Below, piece after piece: positions 10,259-20,793 of a stretch of DNA of 64,000 nucleotides. Position numbers and translations under genes: made by a program. The notes below the pieces were generated by a model. That model had not been told where the DNA came from. It made no database searches and worked only from the letters and a program-made list of their open reading frames with translations. Every line of letters starts with the position of its first letter. Position 1 is the first letter of the stretch. The DNA comes from Angiostrongylus vasorum (taxonomy: Eukaryota > Nematoda > Chromadorea > Rhabditida > Metastrongylidae): positions 1 to 64,000 of the forward strand of contig JADANN010000164.1 in the NCBI GenBank assembly GCA_018806985.1, written 5' to 3'.

Positions 10259-11031
10259 ATGCTTGCCGACTTTGATAAAGCCTGTGGAAAAATTGGTCTT
10301 CGACTAAATCTCACAAAAAACGATGCTCATAGGAAACGGGTTGTTTTCGTGTGCTCCATTCACGCTCAATCGAACATTTGTCTCCGATTGTTCCAGTTAT
10401 GTCTATCTAGGTCGGGAAATCAACATGTTGAAAGACTTAGCTCTGGAGTTGAACAGAAGGAAACGAGCGGCCTGGGGAGCCTTCAAGAGCATCGAGGATG
10501 TAGTGAAGACAGCAAAGAACACCCGACTCCATGGCCACCTTTTCGACTCAACGGTACTTCCTACCCTAACGTATGCGTCAGAAACCTGGTCGCTGCGTAA
10601 GCAGGATGAAAGATCACTCAGCGTTATTGAACGCGCAGTCGAAAGGACGATGCTAGGAGTATCCCGTTTCACACAAGTAAGGGAACGGATCCGAAGCTAC
10701 GACTGCGCAAACGATCAAAAAATCAAGGGTGTTGTTCTGTGCAGCAAACAATCGAAGATAAGGTGGGCCGGACACGTAATGGGTATTTACGATAACCGAT
10801 GGACAGGAGCCGTAAATGATTGGATTCCTCGGGATGTCAGACGCAGTGCAGGGAAAACCGCCGACCCTAAAGTCAGAGTTCTTCACGAAAAACCTAGATG
10901 AAAGATATAATTCCCAGCGACTCTCTAGATCGAGCAGAACCCACTGGGCTACTCTTGCACGCAACGGGGAAAAATCGAAGATTTACTGGCGCCCGCTCGA
11001 GTCACTCGACGATCAACGGGACTACAGGTGA
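10259..11031 (+). pseudogene. RTE C-terminal domain
   Basis: It begins with MLADFDKACGKIGLRLNLTK and, after a frame change near 10,320, runs open to about 10,900: SSYVYLGREIN, RRKRAAWGAFKSIEDVVK, YASETWSLRKQ, VIERAVERTMLGVSRFTQVR, KIRWAGHVM, DNRWTGAVNDWIPRDVRR. A further shift leads to RTHWATLARNGEKSKIYWRP and the final stop at 11,029-11,031. This tail is characteristic of hookworm-type RTE proteins. The 3' UTR is only a few bases long. Confidence 0.85.
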
Positions 11032-11048
11032 TACAGGTTATGACTTTA

Positions 11049-11995
11049 AAGTTCTCTTGTTATCAATGGAAAGCATCATTTTTGTGCATTGTAGCGTATG
11101 CATGCACGACGTTGTACGTCGCAGTAAACAGTAGCTCTTTATGAACCAATATAAACAGCTAGGTATTTCTGCTCTTCTTGGAAACTCCTAAATAAAATTC
11201 CTGTAGTGTTATTGTGCTTTATGCCATGCATTTGTTTTTACATTTCAGTGACATCACCGGATGTTTCAACGTCGTATCTCTTCACCTTCGGAAGTAGTGA
11301 TAAAGTCCACCTCCTGAACAGCTGCTTACCATTATTTCATCGGTGAAAGGATTTATAATGTAGCATTCACTATGAGATCAATCCAGGAAGCTCCATTGTA
11401 GCTATTCCTTCGAACATCAATCGCTTTTTTCCATATTACGCTACGCTTATGTGGGAACTCTCAACATTTCCACACACAACTGTTCTCGTCTTTTGCTTTG
11501 CGAAATCTACTCCTGCTCTCAGTTATCGTGAGGCGTTAAACCTGTACAGAAAGGAGTTTCGCTGGTACTCCTTTCATGATGACATTACCACTGTCCTAAT
11601 GTTGACGAATTTTACGACCGGTCATTATCCGGCTCAAAATGTCTCTAGATGATACTGTAAATGTAGCAAACAGAGCTCCACTCATAAGATGGTAATCGGA
11701 TGGAAAATGTCAGAGCTTTGCAACAAAAACTTTAGCAAGTGAAATTAATGTTCGCATCTGACGCGAGCAGAGCCCAAATTGCACTGGAGAATTACAATTT
11801 GCTATCAGACCACTTTGATCCGGTCACCCATCAACAGAGGCGGCGCAGAAAACAGCTGAAGCAAGCACAGAAAAACTGATTTTGTCGGCAACGCAGCATG
11901 CCGTCCCGTCTACCAAAATCATTCAACCAAACTTTTACTTTCACGTAATGCACTGCTGTAAGAAATTAAAGGCAGTAAAAGAAAGTGAAAACATC
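11049..11995 (+). repeat. Unit R, copy R1 (3' part)
   Basis: Homology to R3 resumes here (30,790-31,738): CATGCACGACGTTGTACG matches CATGCACGGCGTTGTACG, and GAAATCTACTCCTGCTCTC at about 11,502 recurs near 31,248. Similarity ends at about 11,998 and 31,738 respectively, which marks the 3' edge of unit R. No open frame worth naming. Confidence 0.7.
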
Positions 11996-12024
11996 CAGAT
12001 TTCAAGATTCAAGATTCAAGATTC
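11996..12024 (+). repeat. Short tandem repeat TTCAAGA
   Basis: About four imperfect copies of the 7-mer lie exactly at the point where unit R homology stops. Short AAG-rich tandem repeats also end the SINE G and RTE copies here, so this could be the tail of a lost element. It could equally be an ordinary microsatellite. Confidence 0.7.
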
Positions 12025-13105
12025 GAGTAGTTGCTAAAAAACACCATCAGGCTAAATATGAGAGAACCCGAAACAAGGTCGTCGATGGTGCCGCAGATAA
12101 AACATGGGCTCTTGGAAGAGATAATCGTGCATTCGAAGTTGTGCCGTCGTTTCCAGTTTTGCCCGTATCCCAGCATCACTATGGTTAAACTTCTACTACT
12201 CAATAACACGTAAATTATGGAAACCGATGTTGTGCACTACACGAAGTACCAAGTCTACCAGATGCTCATATCCCAAAATTCAAAAGGTGAAAGTCTCTGC
12301 GGTCAAAAAACCGGTCAACTTCGTCATAAAGGAGAACACTTTAATACATAAATCTATGGCTTCCACTCTTCAAAAAACACAAGAGTAGTTTTCAGATGTA
12401 AGCGTTAGAGCAAAAAACTCGAGAAAGACTAGAAGAGAGATACAAAATGGAAAAACCCTTGAAAACTAACAATTAATGGACGAGTAAATTACGAGCTGCA
12501 AAATCATTTGGACAAAGTATATCAACTTCAGAACAGAATTCACGAGTTGGGAAAGTAAAAAAACCAAAACACGCTGACATAGCTCAACGGAAGCCATGAG
12601 CGGCTAAAATATTTATATTTTTTCTGCTGCAAAACGGTAGGGCATCCACTTAACCACAGATTTATAGCTCGCAGCTGAAAAGAAAAACTGCAAATCATAA
12701 CAAAACCCAACCTTTGTTACAACAGTAGGTGGACATATCATCAAATGCCCAGTTGCAAAGAACGTTTTTCTGAATAGGCAGCAAATATTGACAACATATT
12801 TTTTAGGTCGATACCTTAGCTGAAAAAAAACTTTTTCACCAACCTCCTGTTAGTTTAGTAATCTAACACGACTTTATTATTGGTAGGCCACGTCAATTTT
12901 CTGGAAGCAAAATCACACAAAAGAAAGTGACCCCTGTCCTTCTAATATTCTATCCTCTTCCGAAAGGGGAAGCTATAACCACTTCAACAGCTTATACCAA
13001 ACTCGCACCAGCTCAGCAATATCAGTTCATAAGAAGATATGAATAAATATTACCACTTCGGGTAAGTAGAAAGCGTTAGCTATAAAACTAGCTGAGAGAA
13101 CAGCA
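12025..13105. other. Unassigned AT-rich stretch
   Basis: No recognisable protein motif, repeat family member or RNA gene was seen on either strand. Open frames are short and have no counterparts elsewhere in the window. It could be unique non-coding DNA or a highly eroded repeat. Confidence 0.5.
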
Positions 13106-13107
13106 GT

Positions 13108-13202
13108 CAAGGGCCTCCGTGGTGCAGTGTGTAATGCGCGAAACCACAAGGGTGAGTAGGAGGGGGGAGGGGGGGAATAGCGGTTCGATCTGGCCCGGAG
13201 CC
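13108..13202 (+). repeat. tRNA-like SINE head with G-rich insert
   Basis: GGGCCTCCGTGGTGCAGTG gives an A-box-like TGGTGCAGTG, and GGTTCGATCTGG at about 13,182 gives a B box. GGAGCCC after it can pair with the GGGCCTCC start, with one base bulged. Between the boxes lies a run with two blocks of six or seven G. The arms are too imperfect for a working tRNA; a SINE head or tRNA pseudogene is likelier. Confidence 0.55.
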
Positions 13203-13600
13203 CAAGTTTTGCGAAGAATATCTCAGAATAGTTGTGGCTGATTTCGTATTAGAGTACAGTTGTGTAAAATAGGTCCAAGGGAAGATGAAACCTTTTGTAC
13301 GTAAACCGTCGAATTTCTAGCCCACAAGATAAAACTCTAATCGGTTCAAAAAGAACAAGCGTCAAGATTTAAAAATAAGGACTTCGTCGCAATTGTTGAC
13401 CTTCTACGACATCAGATATCGGCCCATAGCCGTGGACATTTCAAAACTCTACCGTACTGTTAATGACAAAGCAATTTTATGCCGAATAACCTACAATTTC
13501 GGTCGTGTGCTATGATTTTGGCAACGCGGAATTTATCCGAATATCTTTTTTTCTGGTGTCGCTACAAACTGTATTTACCATGAAATCGTGAAAGTTAGCA
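13203..13600. other. Unassigned stretch
   Basis: Nothing recognisable on either strand. It may belong to the SINE whose head precedes it, but the shared body words of the SINE family are missing. Confidence 0.4.
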
Positions 13601-15665
13601 TTAGCTTCCCTACGCCGCAAGAACTTGTAACAGCCGAAGAGGGCAGCCGAGAAAAAACGAAGGTTTAGTTGTAAAACGTCGTAGTTCACTATACGAAGTT
13701 GTAATGCAGTGTTGATGTAAAACGAGGACGTTAGCTGCAGGAAATAAAAAGCTACTAGTCATCCGCTCAGAGATTACTCAAAAATATAACCAACAAATTC
13801 CCATTCAGACAGCTTCAAGCGAAAGCCGAGAAGATTCTTTGGCCGTATCTAGCGTTTTCGCACTCTCACGTTTCTGTACAATGACCGTCAGGTAGACTTG
13901 ACAGTGCTCACCTGAAAATCCCGTCGCCAACATCGCTGGATTCAGCAGTAACAACTTTTTATTTCAGGAACAAATTAACCTTCACCAACCACAAATTTCC
14001 TTGGGTGTCATGAATGTTGTGAATGTTCTGCTTCCTTACTATCCAGAATCGTTGAGTCGCTACGCTACTGGAAATTCGATCACCCGTGGATGGTCTTTTG
14101 ATCAAATCCACAGTCTTTTACTTACCATTTCTTCAATGCTAATTCGATTTCGTTAATTCAGGAACCTGAAGCTAACTAAAGGAAATTACTTTTACGGAGA
14201 TCTTTTACCAACAGCCATTTTAGCCTTCACATTTGATTAATCTCTTTATAGGATGCATATATCGCAATTGCTAGAGGTGCACTACACTACACCTTTAGCT
14301 CACCAATCCGGCTATCCTCTGGAGACGGCAAATTGCTACCACACTTGTCCGAAACTATTGAGAACACAGAGTTAACATAATGGTGAGTCGCCACAAGTCC
14401 GGCATCCATATCTCATTCAAGCGCTCGGCAATGATCAACTCATTGGGAATACACCGCGCATTCAACTCCACCTTACCAAAGTAAGGATGTCTGGATGCCT
14501 CTTCGTAGACGTTTGGCCCCAGCGGTATATCAAGGCAGGAAGACAAGGCAGGACACCACTTTTCCATCCAGTAAAGATAGAAAGCTTGTTTAGTCCATGA
14601 GCTCTAACTGTTTCACTACATTGTTATTAAACAGTTTATGTCGAATCCTACTTAATGAACGTTGCTGAGCATGCGCTGAGCATGCAAAGGAAAATATTTG
14701 CGATACTAAAACTGGGCTTTCAGCAAGAATGATCGGTTCGAAAAAAAATTTTTCCAGAAGATTTTTCAGTTGGTCGATACAGCAAGACATGGAGCATTAA
14801 ACCAAGACGTTAAGAATTGTGCAAAGCAGCAATTTTTAGTGAGCAATTTATAGCAGTACGTGACTTCCTACACTGTGAGTATAAAATCTCATGTTTCCAA
14901 AGTGGCGAAGACCAATTTGTTCCATTACTGGCTCTCCACAAACTACAGAATTTGACAGCCTCGAGACTACTAGTGGTAGAGAGAAATACATTCCATAGTC
15001 ATTTCAGAAAATACATTCTCATCCGTTTTTTAGCAAAATTTCCCTACAACCTATCAGAGTCCCGACATAATTGGCTATCCTCTATTTTTCCAATGATTAC
15101 AACGTCACGCGTGACGGTATTGAATGTTGGAAAGAGAGCAATAATTAACGGTGAAACCCTTACGAAATATTATTATTTCTTTTTAAAAGCATAAAAAGAG
15201 AACTATGGACCATCTTTTGGTCTGCGTTATTGTTCTAACCTATCGTTATCTTGGCCATTCACTCAACTAACGTGACAGAGATTTGTTAAAGGTTCACATA
15301 GAAAAGCGAAAACCTTCTTGTGCTTTTTGTAGACGTTCGAATATTCTAATACGAATTCCTCCTGAAACCGGTGGCACCGGTGGCGTCGCTATTTTACCGG
15401 CCTTATAACTCGAATTACAAACTTGCATTGCGCGCGTTCATGCGCTTCACAGATGATCTGCAAAGAAAACACGGGACTAACTTGGTCATGAATTTTATCT
15501 TTGTCAGTCAGCATCTTCCATAGATCCGCTGTTTGACCACGACTTTTTTACTTACTAAAAGTCCTTTATGACGTAAGGATTAAGGATGATCAACGACAGT
15601 TTAAGAGTCAAGTCCAATGCTTTCTCGCTTTAGAATGGTCATCATCTTAATAGAATCATCAGGCC

Positions 15666-16076
15666 ATGTTCGAGTTCTCCAATCAGACCATCATACATCA
15701 GTTCCTGTTAGAAAAAAGAAGCGAAAAAATGTCAAAATCTAGTAGAACACCTGCATTTAATCCTTACAATGGGTTCCAGCTTTTTCCTCACTTTCAGGTA
15801 AATGTTGCTTCCCGTCAAATTTACGCAGCGGAGGCTTACCTAACTGAATACTTATTTCAGTGTTTCGCCATGACGAACAATTCCACTTACCTGATGATTC
15901 CTTCTCCAGAAAACTATTCTTCTGTAGAATTAAAATTCGGCTGCGCAATGTTTTTGTTAAATCGTCAATTTACTTTAGTTCTGTGGTTGAGAAAGATCTG
16001 CTTCCGCCGATTTTCGAAATACGACCATACTAGGTGTTTTCTAACTTTTCAATTCACGCGAATTCGCTTGTCATAG
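15666..16076 (+). pseudogene. Hypothetical open frame in R4
   Basis: An open frame of 136 residues with SSRTPAFNPYN, YAAEAYLTEYL and SSVELKFGCAMFLL. The reverse strand also holds an open stretch (15,757-15,948: NSFLEKESSGKWN, SSWRNTE, LRKF, KQHLPESEEK) that recurs in frame at 44,300-44,510 on the + strand. Which strand, if either, was coding is unresolved. No family recognised. Confidence 0.3.
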
Positions 16077-16596
16077 GACGATTCTCTTTCTTCGTGGACG
16101 AAAATTAGCCTTACAAGGTTCTTCTAAGTTGTCGCCATCCATCTTAACTTGCTGATCGAGAGAGATGGCTTTCCTGGAATTCAAAAGAATCCGCGCAAGG
16201 TTTTCTCCCAGCTTCAACTCACGGAATTGTTCATCCTTATCTTTCGGGAATATTTGTTTGCTCCTTGCAAACATGTTTCTTCCAGAAAGACGGTGACGGT
16301 CGATAGACTATGAAGCTGGTTGATCCACCATAACAAAATGTTGAACTCATCAGACTGGATTACGTTGACGATGAGATGAACTGTCGCTATTCAGTCGCAG
16401 TTCAACAACTAGAAACTCTTCTGCAACAGGTTACTAAATACTGTGAAATGCTAATAATTGATAAATCTGGTTATTCCCTTTCTCAAAGAGTAGTTACCAG
16501 AACCATGTCTTTTTCTGTTTTCTGCTTCTTTTTTTTTCTTTTTTTTATCAAGGCTGAGAGAAGGGCGAAACGAAGGACCAATGTGGTGGCGAAGAC

Positions 16597-16620
16597 ATTA
16601 ACACATTAACACATTAACAC
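16597..16620 (+). repeat. Short tandem repeat ACATTAAC
   Basis: Three copies of the 8-mer in a row, shortly before the PLE junction. No sign of function. Confidence 0.8.
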
Positions 16621-16708
16621 CCTGAAAGATTAATAGTGGGTAATTCTTCGTATTCTTGTTCAGCAAAAAACGAGGTGTTATTTTTATTCTTTATTCACGA
16701 ACAAGCTG

Positions 16709-16737
16709 ACGTTTTGGCGAATTTCGCCCTCCTCAGA
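16709..16737 (-). ncRNA. Hammerhead-like motif, left PLE half
   Basis: Reverse-strand copy of the motif at 17,652-17,680, with CTGAGGA kept but GAAACGTC changed to AAAACGTC, which would remove the core G12. Probably inactive. Confidence 0.4.
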
Positions 16738-16942
16738 GCCGGGAAAGGTCAAGTTCACAGCAATCTACCCTGCCAAATACCTCCATAACCAAACAGAGAA
16801 AACGCTAAACCAAGATTTCAATCACATTGAACACAAAATACCTCCTTTGCACACTCACCGTTTTCTATGAGTCTTGCACTGAGTATGTCGAGTGGAGACC
16901 AAACGCACAAGATTCACATAGAAGCGTAATGTGCCCCTCCCA

Positions 16943-17334
16943 TCAGAATAATAGGTTTATATATTGCCCAATATCACGTGTGATAACAAGGCATTCCTCA
17001 CTGCGGTTCATTTTCGGATTTCTGGATTTGATCCAGAACTCCTCGAGAGTTTTGCGCGCATGTGTTCGCGATTTTCGCGTGAGGATCGTGACCTGTACTT
17101 CAAAGTCCTCCGCGTTATGTCTCTGAGTCCTATGCGTGCCTAGTGGGGTATTTGGATTACGCTTACCGACTAGGTGTTCTATTAGCGGGACGCAGAGTGG
17201 TCTACCCGTTTCGCCAATGTATTCGTCTCCGCACGTCTTACGGAGATCACATAAACTGTACCCAAGCTCGCGCAACCACCGTCTCTACCATTAGAGCAAA
17301 CTATGCAATTTTGCGTTGCACATAGACGGTCAGT
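16943..17334 (-). pseudogene. PLE Cys-finger plus GIY-YIG endonuclease domain
   Basis: The C-terminal part of a Penelope-like polyprotein. From the 5' side: RLCATQNCIVCSNGRDGGC (four Cys of the finger that precedes the domain in PLEs), GTVYVIS, then after a frame change CGDEYIGETGRPLC (the YIG part with the GET and Arg motif), EHLVGKRNPNTPLGTH, RQRHNAEDFEVQVTIL-like text, ARKTLEEFWI, RNPKMNRSEE and GQYINLLF. GIY-YIG domains cut DNA; here one belongs to a retroelement that pairs it with an RT. The RT itself is absent. Confidence 0.85.
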
Positions 17335-17340
17335 AGAGAT

Positions 17341-17440
17341 GGTGATTGCACGAGTCGGGTACAGTTTATCTGATCTCCTGTAAGGCGTGCGGAGACAAAT
17401 ACACTGGCGAAACGGGTACACCACTCTGCGTCCGCATTAT
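17341..17440 (+). pseudogene. PLE GIY-YIG fragment, deleted form
   Basis: The frame reads SGTVYLISCKACGDKYTGETG and then PLCVRI, and jumps directly into the PLE 3' non-coding sequence (ATTCTGATGGGAGGGGC). About 65 residues of the domain are missing. The YIG motif has become YTG. Confidence 0.75.
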
Positions 17441-17651
17441 TCTGATGGGAGGGGCACATTACGCTTCTATGTGAATTTTTGTGCGGTTGTCTCCACGCGA
17501 CACTCTCAGCTGAAAACTCATAGAAAGCGGTGAGTGTGCAAAGAAGCTATTTTGTGTTCAATGTGATTGAAATCTTGGTTCAGCGTTTCCACTGTCTGAT
17601 TATGGAGGTGTTTGTCCGAACAAATTGCTGTCAACTTGACCTTTCTAGGCT

Positions 17652-17680
17652 CTGAGGAAGGCGAAATTCGCCGAAACGTC
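17652..17680 (+). ncRNA. Hammerhead-like motif in the PLE 3' region
   Basis: CTGAGGA is followed by one extra A, then a self-complementary GGCGAA/TTCGCC stem, then GAAACGTC. This order (CUGANGA, stem II, GAAA, then an ACGU/C site) resembles the hammerhead ribozyme core described from PLE terminal repeats. The extra A and the very short stem III depart from the standard core. Related copies: 16,709-16,737 (-), 27,180-27,207 (-), 34,844-34,870 (+), 45,258-45,286 (+), 60,661-60,688 (-), 62,943-62,970 (-). Activity is not shown. Confidence 0.45.
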
Positions 17681-17753
17681 AGCTTATTCGTGAATAAAGA
17701 ATAAAAATAATACCTCGTGTTTGCTCAACAAGAATACGAAGAATTACTTGACC

Positions 17754-18228
17754 AATGCCGAGGTTAATAGAAAGTCGGACGTGAGATTTAATAGCAGGTT
17801 TGATCTTCATCGCGAACGCCTGCGTTCCGGAGCTTTGCGAAAATCTCTGGATCATTACTGTTATATCCCACATCATACCCTTCTGTGGAAAAAGAATGTG
17901 CAGTAAATAAAATTGACAGCATTTTGATAGATCGTCTGCCTCCCTGTCGAGCAGATCAAGTGCTCTTTCTGTTTTCTGTCTTTGCTTCAACTCTTTCCCG
18001 CACTGCCTTTAATGGTGAAGTGTTCTGATCAAGGTGGCCTGATGCTAGTTTTTTTGCTGTCCAGTGCACTTTCAACGGTGTTCGTGTCATTATGTCAGAT
18101 TAAAACATGAGTTTTGCTCTGTGCAGCTTTTTGACGGAGAGCTTTGTGACATATTGCTTCCGATTAACATCGTCCAAGTTGGCATTTTTTACTACCGTTT
18201 AAACTACTGGTAGACCGGAATGGTGTTC
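17754..18228 (+). repeat. Segment shared with 45,352-45,840
   Basis: Nearly identical to the stretch after the second PLE pair (45,352-45,840): GTTAATAGAAAGTCGGACGTG and GTGTTCGTGTCATTATGTCAG occur in both. The first bases after the PLE (GCTCAACAAGAATACGAAGAATT) could be translated FAQQEYEELLDQCRG and then two stops; this may be the start of a PLE frame downstream of its terminal repeat, but that is a guess. Confidence 0.6.
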
Positions 18229-19330
18229 GTTTAAATATCCCGACGTTCAGGACTATGAGGACGTCACCTCAAAACGACTATGGACGAATTTCTTTTCATT
18301 TCATGTGTTTCACGCTTTGTGTTACACTCTCCCGTGGTTCTCTCGATTCGCTAGCGCTAGCTGGGCCATTGTACCAAAACGTGCTAGTTAAATCAATGGC
18401 AAACAGTTTATCTACTCAGCTGATTCTGCCAAAAAAAACAGTTAGTCCTGCAAGGAATGCTCGTCTCCATGCGATTTGCTATAAAGTACATTTTTGTTTT
18501 TAGTCACACAACGGGTACCAAATTAGGTAATTAAAGCTTTATATGCAACAATATCCATACAACAACAACAACGATACGGTTATAACGAGAACGGTGCAAC
18601 AACTCAATGGCTGAGTTTGTATACGTAGAATGAAGGGGCGGTGGAACCACTGCACATTTTCGATACTGAACATCCCTGATTATCACATCGCACACAAAAA
18701 TTGCAAAGATCGAGATGAAGAGGTTACAAGTCCGCAATGCAGACACCTGGAGGGTTGATGGGGGGGTTCTCGTCTTATGCCGGAATGACAGAGTGAAAGT
18801 ATGTTACGAAACCGAAATATGGAGATCAAGGACGAAGCACTTATTGCAGGAGTTTAGCATACAAAGGTGTGGTGTCATGGAAAAATGGTTACTATTTTGG
18901 AGAATAGTTACTTTTTGCCTTAAGCTCATTATGAATCTTGTATTGCAAGTCTCTGCATCGGTAAAATAATAGGTAGACTGCTCAGATGTCGGACTTCACC
19001 ACTACGACCGACGGTGGAGAGATGAATTGTGGTGACGTTGAAACTTCCGGTGTTGTCACTAAAACGAAAAACAAATAACTACCACAACACAGTTTTTATT
19101 GCCTTAACAGCACGAGAAGTTCATTTGAAAGTTTTCAAGAAGTGGGGATTTCTGGGATGGAGAAGTTGTTTATGTTTATGAAAAATATGCTGCTGTCTAC
19201 GTTAATAATCAACGTCGTGCACACATTCTGGGCAAAGCATTTGGTGCCAAAACAATGGTCTCCTCCAATGATAACATTTCAGCTCATGTTAATCCCAATT
19301 AGTTAGCATACGAACCATTGAAAACTACAG

Positions 19331-19625
19331 ATGTTCTGTCACGATGAAATCGTTGTCTTAAACAACCCGTTGTTTTTATTTCTCTCATTTGTTACGCCAA
19401 GGCTTCTATTTTGTTTACGGCAAGAAGATGTTCTCCAGTGCTCATATGTGCATACCGCTCATGTATGCAGGTGCCATTTCTGTGTTCGATTTTTTAAAAA
19501 TCGAAGTTTCGTTGTCGGATAGCAAGTGGGTAGCACATTGCTTGTTGAGTCAGTCCATCAGGAGGCAAGGTATTGCTTCGATACACTCCCAACGCATCCC
19601 TTCATTCCACGTGGGAGCACCTTAG
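19331..19625 (+). repeat. tRNA-like SINE segment before gamma
   Basis: GGATAGCAAGTGGGTAGCAC (A-box-like) and TGCTTCGATACACTCC (B-box-like) lie at about 19,517-19,590, followed by the gamma block. The same head-gamma order occurs at 7,180-7,130, 30,580-30,530 and 58,800-58,716 on the reverse strand. Overlapping open frames here have no recognised product. The head could belong to a SINE whose body is gamma. Confidence 0.45.
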
Positions 19626-19639
19626 CTCATCTCTAGACT

Positions 19640-19818
19640 GCTTGGAGTATCGACTTGGCCAGCACTCTATGATATTCACAAAGAAGTCGGAATCCTCAAA
19701 CAGTAGGTGAAGCAACAAGCGGAATATTCGACGATTTCTTTGGCTATGAATGACTGGAAATGGATGGAATTCCGCACAGTAGACGTGATGAGGGATCGCG
19801 TAAGTGAGTACAGTAAAT
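19640..19818 (+). pseudogene. Gamma block, R2 copy
   Basis: The frame reads WPALYDIHKEVGILKQ, one stop, VKQQAEYSTISLAMNDWKWM, TVDVMRDRVSEYSK and then TAA. It keeps the DI.KE..ILKQ and TVDVM words of the other gamma copies, including the terminal stop, despite clear divergence. GTAAGTGAG just before the end could serve as a splice donor. Function unknown. Confidence 0.45.
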
Positions 19819-20239
19819 AAGTTTTGATTAACCTTTTGAATTCTTCAGTTCTAGAGCTGCTCTAACTAACTTTTTCATAGCTAAGGCCTAACGTATAAGC
19901 GAATAAGTGCAAATCACCACTCAACTATCTCTGCAACTATCGCTCCACCCTACTTTGTCATAAGAAGCTTCATCGTTTCTAAACTTTCCTGGAATGAAAG
20001 AATCAAATCGGTGCGCGAAATTTAAAATCCAAGTGCGAGTAGATGCAAAAGCAGAATTGTCCGACTGCAGTAGAGTTATTTGGTTTTTTCGTGCAAGGGT
20101 TGTTTAACAAAAGAGCAAAAGTTGGAAGTTGTGCAAAATTTCCGGCAGAAGTTCCTCAAGCCACATAGAATGCCGTCAGCTAAAATTTATAATAAACTGG
20201 ATGAAAAATCAGGGTTAGAAAGGAAAGCGTTCAGCGTTG

Positions 20240-20410
20240 ATCAATCGCTGATGGATGCGCCATAAATTCGACAGCATTCCTAACATCGTTAAAGTGACTG
20301 TGGACATATATAGCCAACGCATGCTGTAACTCGCAGTTGCCCACAGATGTATCAAGTCTGTGCTGCTATCCCCGTTACAAACATTCTACCAAATCCGGTA
20401 GGATGGAAGA
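20240..20410 (-). repeat. SINE body fragment
   Basis: On the reverse strand it carries GGTAGGTCTTCCATCCTACC, GGATAGCAGCAC, GATACATCTGTGGGCAACTG and GATTGATCAACGCTGAACGC, the body and 3' part of the strongylid-type SINE also seen at 51,045-51,270. It lies directly after the delta stop, where other R copies carry a different SINE alignment. Confidence 0.6.
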
Positions 20411-20411
20411 C

Positions 20412-20636
20412 CTACCGATCTCGAGGTTTCAGCTGCTCAAGAAATGAACAATTCGTAGCCCCCTTCTGTTCCTTTTGGTGGAGAGGATGTTCACCCAACT
20501 CGTTTGTTGATGTTCTCCTACTCAGACCCAAAAAGCCACGACGCTTATGTTGCGATGTCTCGGTTTCTACGACGGCGACGTCGTAGTTGATCTTTAATGC
20601 GGTTTTTATCGGTTCTGTTGTAGTTGCGTTATTCAA
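20412..20636 (-). pseudogene. Delta block, R2 copy
   Basis: Open for 74 residues: KINYDVAVVETETSQHKRRG, SRRTSTNELGEHPLHQKE, then a stop at 20,412. NELGE and the KINY start match the other copies; the LVHF end has become NCSFLEQ. The poly(A)-like signal of R3 and R6 has been replaced by a SINE. Confidence 0.5.
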
Positions 20637-20793
20637 ACCGGAGATGATAAGCTTGTGATTGGCTATCTATTAACGACAAAAGGAATAAACCCAGTTTTTA
20701 AAAAATGAAAGCAACACGATTTTTTTTAAATTCCAACAGTTAAAGGGTAAATATTCTTTCAAAAGAAAATGAAAAAAGCTCGTGGGAAGGATA

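Larger units (their letters stand above)
7683..11037 (+). mobile_element. RTE-type non-LTR retrotransposon, full-length but inactive
   Basis: The element has a 5' region (7,683-8,216), an AP-type endonuclease, a reverse transcriptase and a C-terminal domain, and ends six bases after its final stop with a TACAGG repeat (ACAGGTGATACAGG). It is flanked by TTATGACCTTA (7,672-7,682) and TTATGACTTTA (11,038-11,048), an 11-bp target-site duplication with one mismatch. The related unit R3 runs straight through this site near 30,775. RTE elements typically have one ORF, a very short 3' UTR and a short tandem-repeat tail, all seen here. Several frameshifts and stops make it inactive. Confidence 0.9.
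13600..16638 (+). repeat. Unit R, partial copy R4
   Basis: It aligns with the zeta region of R1 (13,860-14,200 with 2,625-2,990), with the AACTTGCATTG...CAGATGATCTGC segment seen also at 22,000 (reverse), 26,990 and 40,030 (15,415-15,470), and with the region upstream of beta in R3 (16,380-16,500 with 28,320-28,400). The copy stops where the PLE begins at 16,639, so beta, delta and gamma are missing. Part of it (about 15,715-16,150) recurs inverted at 44,110-44,545. Confidence 0.6.
16639..17753. mobile_element. Penelope-like element 3' ends, head to head
   Basis: Two PLE 3' regions face away from each other. Outer arms 16,639-16,958 and 17,436-17,753 are inverted copies (matching GAATACGAAGAATTA ends, an AATAAAGAATAAA run, the hammerhead-like motif and CACATTACGCTTCTATG). 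Inner arms pair around a spacer at about 17,293-17,333. The left half keeps the GIY-YIG C-terminus (16,959-17,190), which the right half lacks by deletion. PLE insertions are known to occur as tandem or inverted partial copies. A related copy with the same deletion is at 44,549-45,350. Confidence 0.75.
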
